Shown here: positions 60,610 to 64,000 of the stretch, piece after piece | How positions within the stretch are numbered: the first letter of the stretch is position 1 | Layout: each line of letters begins with the position of its first letter | From: Burkholderia cepacia | GTDB taxonomy: Bacteria > Pseudomonadota > Gammaproteobacteria > Burkholderiales > Burkholderiaceae | DNA: 64,000 nt | NCBI RefSeq assembly: GCF_001718835.1 | Contig: NZ_CP013444.1 | Coordinates: 62,001-126,000 of the forward strand | Direction of reading: 5' to 3' | The notes under the pieces: model-generated | Seen by the model: only the letters and a program-made list of their open reading frames with translations | Databases searched by the model: none | What the model was told of the DNA's origin: nothing | Made by a program: the position numbers and the translations under genes

Positions 60610-62229
60610 GTGCTCATCCGGGAAAAGATCATGCGAATGCGTCGTGCTCATTCATCTGCTCAATTTCCCCCTCGAGAGGTCGAAGCCATCGAGGGGGAAC
60701 GGAGCTTCAGGTCACTCGCGGATGCGATCCCCCATATCGTGTGGACGGCCGATCCGGACGGCTGGGTCGACTACATGAACTGCCGGGGGCTCAGCTATGG
60801 CGGCGTCACGCTCGAGCAGGCCCAGGCGCAGGGCTGGGAATCCTTCCTTCACCCGGACGATTTGCAACTCGCGATCGATACGTGGACGCGCGCGATCCGG
60901 AGCGGCGTCGAGTTCGAGATCGAATATCGGCTGAGACGGGCTTCCGACGGCGCTTATCGATGGTTTCTCTGTCGCGCGTTGCCGTTCCGGGATCACGACG
61001 GAAAGATCGTCAAGTGGTTCGGCACCGAGACCGATATCGAAGACCTGAAGCAGGCGAGGGCCGCCGCGGAGCGCGCGAACCGCGCGAAGTCCGATTTCCT
61101 GTCCAGCATGAGCCACGAGCTGCGCAGCCCGCTCAACGCGATCCTCGGCTTCGCGCAGCTCATGGCGTCCGATTCGCCGCCGCCGACGCCGTCGCAGCAG
61201 GCGAGCATCGACCAGATCCTGCGGGCGGGATGGCATCTGCTCGAGTTGATCAACGACGTGCTCGACCTGGCGAAAATCGAATCCGGGCAAGTCGCGATCG
61301 CGCCGGAAGCCGTTGCGTTGAGTGACGCCTTGCGCGAATGCGAATCGATGATCGAGCCGCAGGCGCGGCAACGCGGCATTCGTGTGAGCTTTCCCGATGT
61401 CGAACCGCATTGCCATGTTCGCGCGGACCGGACGCGCTTCAGGCAGATCCTGCTCAACCTGCTGTCGAATGCAATCAAATACAACCGGGCGTCGGGCGCG
61501 GTCGACGTCGATTGCGACCTGCGCGCGCCCGGCCGGATTCGCGTCAGCGTGCGCGACACGGGCCCGGGCTTGTCGCAGGGGCAGTTGGCCCAGCTCTTCC
61601 AGCCGTTCAATCGCCTGGGACAGGACGCCGGCGGCGAGGAGGGCACGGGCATCGGGCTGGTCGTCGCGAAGCGGCTGACGGAACTGATGGGGGGCGTCAT
61701 CGGCGCCGACAGCACCATCGGGAAGGGCAGCGTGTTCTGGATCGAGCTCGATGCGGCGTCCGCCCCGGAAGCCGCCGCGCTGGGCGACGCCGGGCCTGCC
61801 GCGTCAGCCGAACGCGCGACTGCCGAGACGGCCGCCGAGGCGCCCGCTCATACCGTGCTCTACATCGAGGACAATGCGGCCAACCGGACGCTGGTCGAGC
61901 AACTGCTCGCGCGGCGCGCGGACCTGCGCATGCTCAGCGCGGCGACCGGGCAACTCGGCGTGGCGCTGGCGCGCAGCGCGCTGCCGCGGGTGATCCTGAT
62001 GGACATCAACCTGCCCGACATCAGCGGCGTCGACGCGCTGGGCCTGTTGCGCAGCCAGCCCGAAACGGCGGGGATTCCGGTCGTGGCGCTCAGTTCGAAT
62101 GCGATGCCGCGCGACATCGACCAGGGCCTGAAGGCGGGCTTCTTCCGCTATCTGACGAAGCCGATCCGGATCGAGCCTTTCATGCATGCGCTGGCCGAAG
62201 CGATTGCGTTTGCGGAAGGAAAGCGATGA
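60610..62229 (+). CDS. Hybrid sensor histidine kinase (PAS-HisKA-HATPase-REC)
   Basis: 539 residues, no transmembrane segment, hence cytoplasmic. PAS domain with PAC motif near residues 30-150 (FRSLADAIPHIVWTADPDG; ETDIEDLKQAR). Phosphoacceptor His in SSMSHELRSPLNAI near 174. Kinase boxes NLLSNAIKYN, DTGPGLS and GTGIGL. C-terminal receiver with its Asp in VILMDINLPDISG near residue 467. A GTG start at 60610 with GAAAGG 6-7 nt upstream is preferred to the ATG at 60631. The response-regulator/cyclase gene follows after 16 nt. Confidence 0.9.
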   Translation: MLIREKIMRMRRAHSSAQFPPREVEAIEGERSFRSLADAIPHIVWTADPDGWVDYMNCRGLSYGGVTLEQAQAQGWESFLHPDDLQLAIDTWTRAIRSGVEFEIEYRLRRASDGAYRWFLCRALPFRDHDGKIVKWFGTETDIEDLKQARAAAERANRAKSDFLSSMSHELRSPLNAILGFAQLMASDSPPPTPSQQASIDQILRAGWHLLELINDVLDLAKIESGQVAIAPEAVALSDALRECESMIEPQARQRGIRVSFPDVEPHCHVRADRTRFRQILLNLLSNAIKYNRASGAVDVDCDLRAPGRIRVSVRDTGPGLSQGQLAQLFQPFNRLGQDAGGEEGTGIGLVVAKRLTELMGGVIGADSTIGKGSVFWIELDAASAPEAAALGDAGPAASAERATAETAAEAPAHTVLYIEDNAANRTLVEQLLARRADLRMLSAATGQLGVALARSALPRVILMDINLPDISGVDALGLLRSQPETAGIPVVALSSNAMPRDIDQGLKAGFFRYLTKPIRIEPFMHALAEAIAFAEGKR

Positions 62230-62245
62230 TGCGGGGCTGCGCACC

Positions 62246-63433
62246 ATGATCGATTCGTCAGCCATCCTCGACGCCAGGATTCTGGTCGTCGACGATCTGG
62301 AGGCCAATATCCTGTTGCTCGCGCAGATTCTGCATCGGGCGGGCTATACGCATGTCGCGTCGACGACGGATGCCGGCGCCGTGTGCGAGCTGCACCGCCG
62401 GAACGGCTACGACCTGATCCTGCTCGATCTCCAGATGCCCGGCATCGACGGCTTTCAGGTGATGGAGAGCCTGAAGGAGATCGAGGCGGACAGCTATCTG
62501 CCGGTCATCGTGATTACCGCCCAGCCGACCCATAAATTGCGCGCATTGCAGGCCGGTGCGAAGGACTTCATCAGCAAGCCGTTCGATCTGGCCGAAGTGC
62601 TGATGCGGGTTCACAACATGCTGGAAGTGCGCCTGCTGCATCGGGCGTTGCGCGACTACGGCAAGGCGCTCGAACAGAAGGTGCGCGAAGTGGAGGCGAG
62701 CCGCGAGCTGATTCGCGAACAGAGCGACGAGCTGAAGGGCCTGTATGCGAAGGTCGTGGCCGAGCAGAAGGTCTCCGAACGGCTGCTGCTCAACATGCTG
62801 CCTTCTCCGATCGCCGAGCGCCTGAAGGCCCATGTCGACGACATCGCCGACAGTTTCCCGGAAGTGATCGCGGACCGGTTTCCCGAGGTGTCGGTGTTGT
62901 TCGCGGATCTCGTCGATTTCACCTGCTTTTCGGCGGGGATGCGCCCCGAACAACTCGTCGAAATGCTCAACGAGATCTTCACCGAGTTCGATCACATCGC
63001 CGACGCGCGCGGCCTCGAGAAGATCAAGACCATCGGCGACGCGTACATGGCGGCTGCGGGGCTGCCCGTCCCGGTGGCCGACCACGCGGAGCGGGCCGCG
63101 CATATGGCGCTCGACATGATCGATGCGCTGGCCCGCTTCAACGCGCTGAGACGCTGCAACCTGCAATTGCGGATCGGCATCAACAGCGGGGAGGTCGTGG
63201 CCGGCGTGATCGGGAAACGCAAGTTCATCTACGACTTGTGGGGGATGGCCGTCAACCTCGCGAGCAGGATGGAGTCGCATGGCGTGGCAGGGCGCGTGCA
63301 ACTGACGGAGGCCACGCGCGAGCGGCTGGGCGATCCGTTCGTCTGCGAGGCGCGCGGCACGATCGCGGCGAAGGGAATGGGCGAGTTGCGCACGTGGTTT
63401 TTGGTCGGCCGAGCCGGCGCAGCGGCGAGTTGA
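62246..63433 (+). CDS. Response regulator with class III nucleotide cyclase domain
   Basis: 395 residues. The receiver domain spans residues 8-130 (phospho-Asp in LILLDLQMPGIDG). A predicted coiled coil (ALEQKVREVEASRELIREQ) leads to a class III cyclase domain. Metal-binding Asp residues lie in VLFADLVDFT. Base-selecting Lys is in EKIKTIGDAYM and Asp in YDLWGMAVNLASRM, the adenylate-type pair. Together with the upstream kinase this should couple a cytoplasmic signal to cAMP synthesis. Confidence 0.88.
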   Translation: MIDSSAILDARILVVDDLEANILLLAQILHRAGYTHVASTTDAGAVCELHRRNGYDLILLDLQMPGIDGFQVMESLKEIEADSYLPVIVITAQPTHKLRALQAGAKDFISKPFDLAEVLMRVHNMLEVRLLHRALRDYGKALEQKVREVEASRELIREQSDELKGLYAKVVAEQKVSERLLLNMLPSPIAERLKAHVDDIADSFPEVIADRFPEVSVLFADLVDFTCFSAGMRPEQLVEMLNEIFTEFDHIADARGLEKIKTIGDAYMAAAGLPVPVADHAERAAHMALDMIDALARFNALRRCNLQLRIGINSGEVVAGVIGKRKFIYDLWGMAVNLASRMESHGVAGRVQLTEATRERLGDPFVCEARGTIAAKGMGELRTWFLVGRAGAAAS

Positions 63434-63462
63434 TGCAGCGCATTCGGACGGCTGCCGAGCGG

Positions 63463-64000
63463 TCAGTCCTCGTCGTCATCCTTGCACCTCCCGGCATACC
63501 GGCTCGCGACGATGGACGGCATCGCCACGGGCGCACCGCAGTCGATCGACCACGCAAGGCGCACGAACTGGGCCGCGGTCCACGCGAGCGGCGTCGCCGA
63601 CGTCGTGCCGGTTCCCGGGGCGAAACCTGGCTGCCCCGACGGCGCCTGCCGATCCCAGACCTGCTCCGGCAGCATCAGCCCGTCGTTCGCGCTTGCCGCC
63701 ATCGCGTCGAGGCGCGACCGCGCGAGATCGGGCCGGTTCGCGGCCAGCTCGTACTCGCCGCGCTCGCCCGCGAAGATCGGCCACGCGCGGCCGATCGTCA
63801 ATCGACTGCCGGCCGGAAGGTCCATGCGCCATGCGCCGCCGTCGCGCCGCTCGCCATAGCCGTCGAAGGTGTAGCGATGCCAGAACATGCCGTTCGGCGT
63901 GGCCACGCCCAGTTGCGCGTCGATCACCGCGAGACTGTTCAGGATCACCGGATCGTCGGCCGGCTTCACGCCCAGCCTGACGAGATCGAGGAAGCTCGGG
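63463..64000 (-). CDS. GH15-like glycosidase, C-terminal part (gene continues past right edge)
   Basis: The frame is open to the end of the window, giving about 178 C-terminal residues. Patterns FWHRYTFDGYGERRDGGAW, GRAWPIFAGERGEYELA, LMLPEQVWDR and TPLAWTAAQFVRLAWS are those of glucoamylase-type (GH15) enzymes. PEQVWD marks the second catalytic Glu region. Substrate probably an alpha-glucan. Confidence 0.82.
   Translation of the reverse strand, partial: PSFLDLVRLGVKPADDPVILNSLAVIDAQLGVATPNGMFWHRYTFDGYGERRDGGAWRMDLPAGSRLTIGRAWPIFAGERGEYELAANRPDLARSRLDAMAASANDGLMLPEQVWDRQAPSGQPGFAPGTGTTSATPLAWTAAQFVRLAWSIDCGAPVAMPSIVASRYAGRCKDDDED

Noticed and set aside
60499..60651. 50-codon reverse frame with a DTDTDTDAEP tail
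   Set aside because: No good ribosome site, overlaps the well-supported GTG start of the histidine kinase, and the tail merely reflects the CGGTAT hexamer repeats.

Overview
The window comes from a high-GC betaproteobacterium of the genus Burkholderia. Support comes from the 16S/23S sequence, a thermolysin-type ZmpA-like metalloprotease, an orphan second NuoB, the pob/pca protocatechuate genes, and dense one- or two-gene units with divergent LysR regulators. I cannot assign a species or replicon.

Layout. 1-4234: end of a biosynthetic cluster, with an acyl-CoA dehydrogenase/acyl-carrier protein cut by the left edge and a SAM methyltransferase. 4353-9278: LysE-type exporters, an NCS2 nucleobase permease, and a LysR gene beheaded by a small segment carrying a flavin-type oxidase-like protein and nuoB2. 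9389-14299: ArgP-type regulator, FNR-type regulator, universal stress protein, two small unknown proteins, serine acetyltransferase. 14311-15743: folE coupled to a pteridine-reductase-like SDR. 15847-23811: 4-hydroxybenzoate to beta-ketoadipate pathway, with a LysR gene, pobA, pcaI, pcaJ, pcaB, pcaD, pcaC, pcaK; a 34-bp dyad precedes pcaI. 23858-24832: small protein and LysE exporter.

24966-36422 is the most interesting part: an 11.5-kb foreign block bounded by inverted copies of a 23-bp sequence, with further sub-terminal copies as in IS21-type ends, but without an intact IS21 transposase. It holds a frameshifted small gene, an unknown membrane protein, an OLD-type ATPase/nuclease split by an IS3-family (IS2-group) insertion and then inverted, a recombinase-in-trio (RIT) element inserted in an IS66 tnpC remnant, and an unusual XRE-HNH fusion protein with its own promoter and dyad operator. 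It reads as a decayed defence or mobile island with at least five layered events.

36867-50456: cell-envelope and metabolic genes, comprising a lipoprotein glycosidase, a deletion scar joining two 3' gene ends, cynR/cynTS cyanate detoxification, a GTG-start membrane protein, an MHS-type transporter, a LysR/FMN alpha-hydroxy acid dehydrogenase pair, and a beta-propeller/phosphoesterase fusion. 50640-56280: a full rRNA operon (16S, tRNA-Ile, tRNA-Ala, 23S, 5S) whose 23S gene carries an extra long hairpin of about 100 nt that looks like an intervening sequence. 56353-64000: PucR regulator remnant, ZmpA-like protease, a small gene with an ACG where ATG is expected, an IS30-family element with a CGG target duplication, a hybrid histidine kinase with an adjacent response-regulator/nucleotide cyclase, and the 3' end of a GH15-like glycosidase cut by the right edge.
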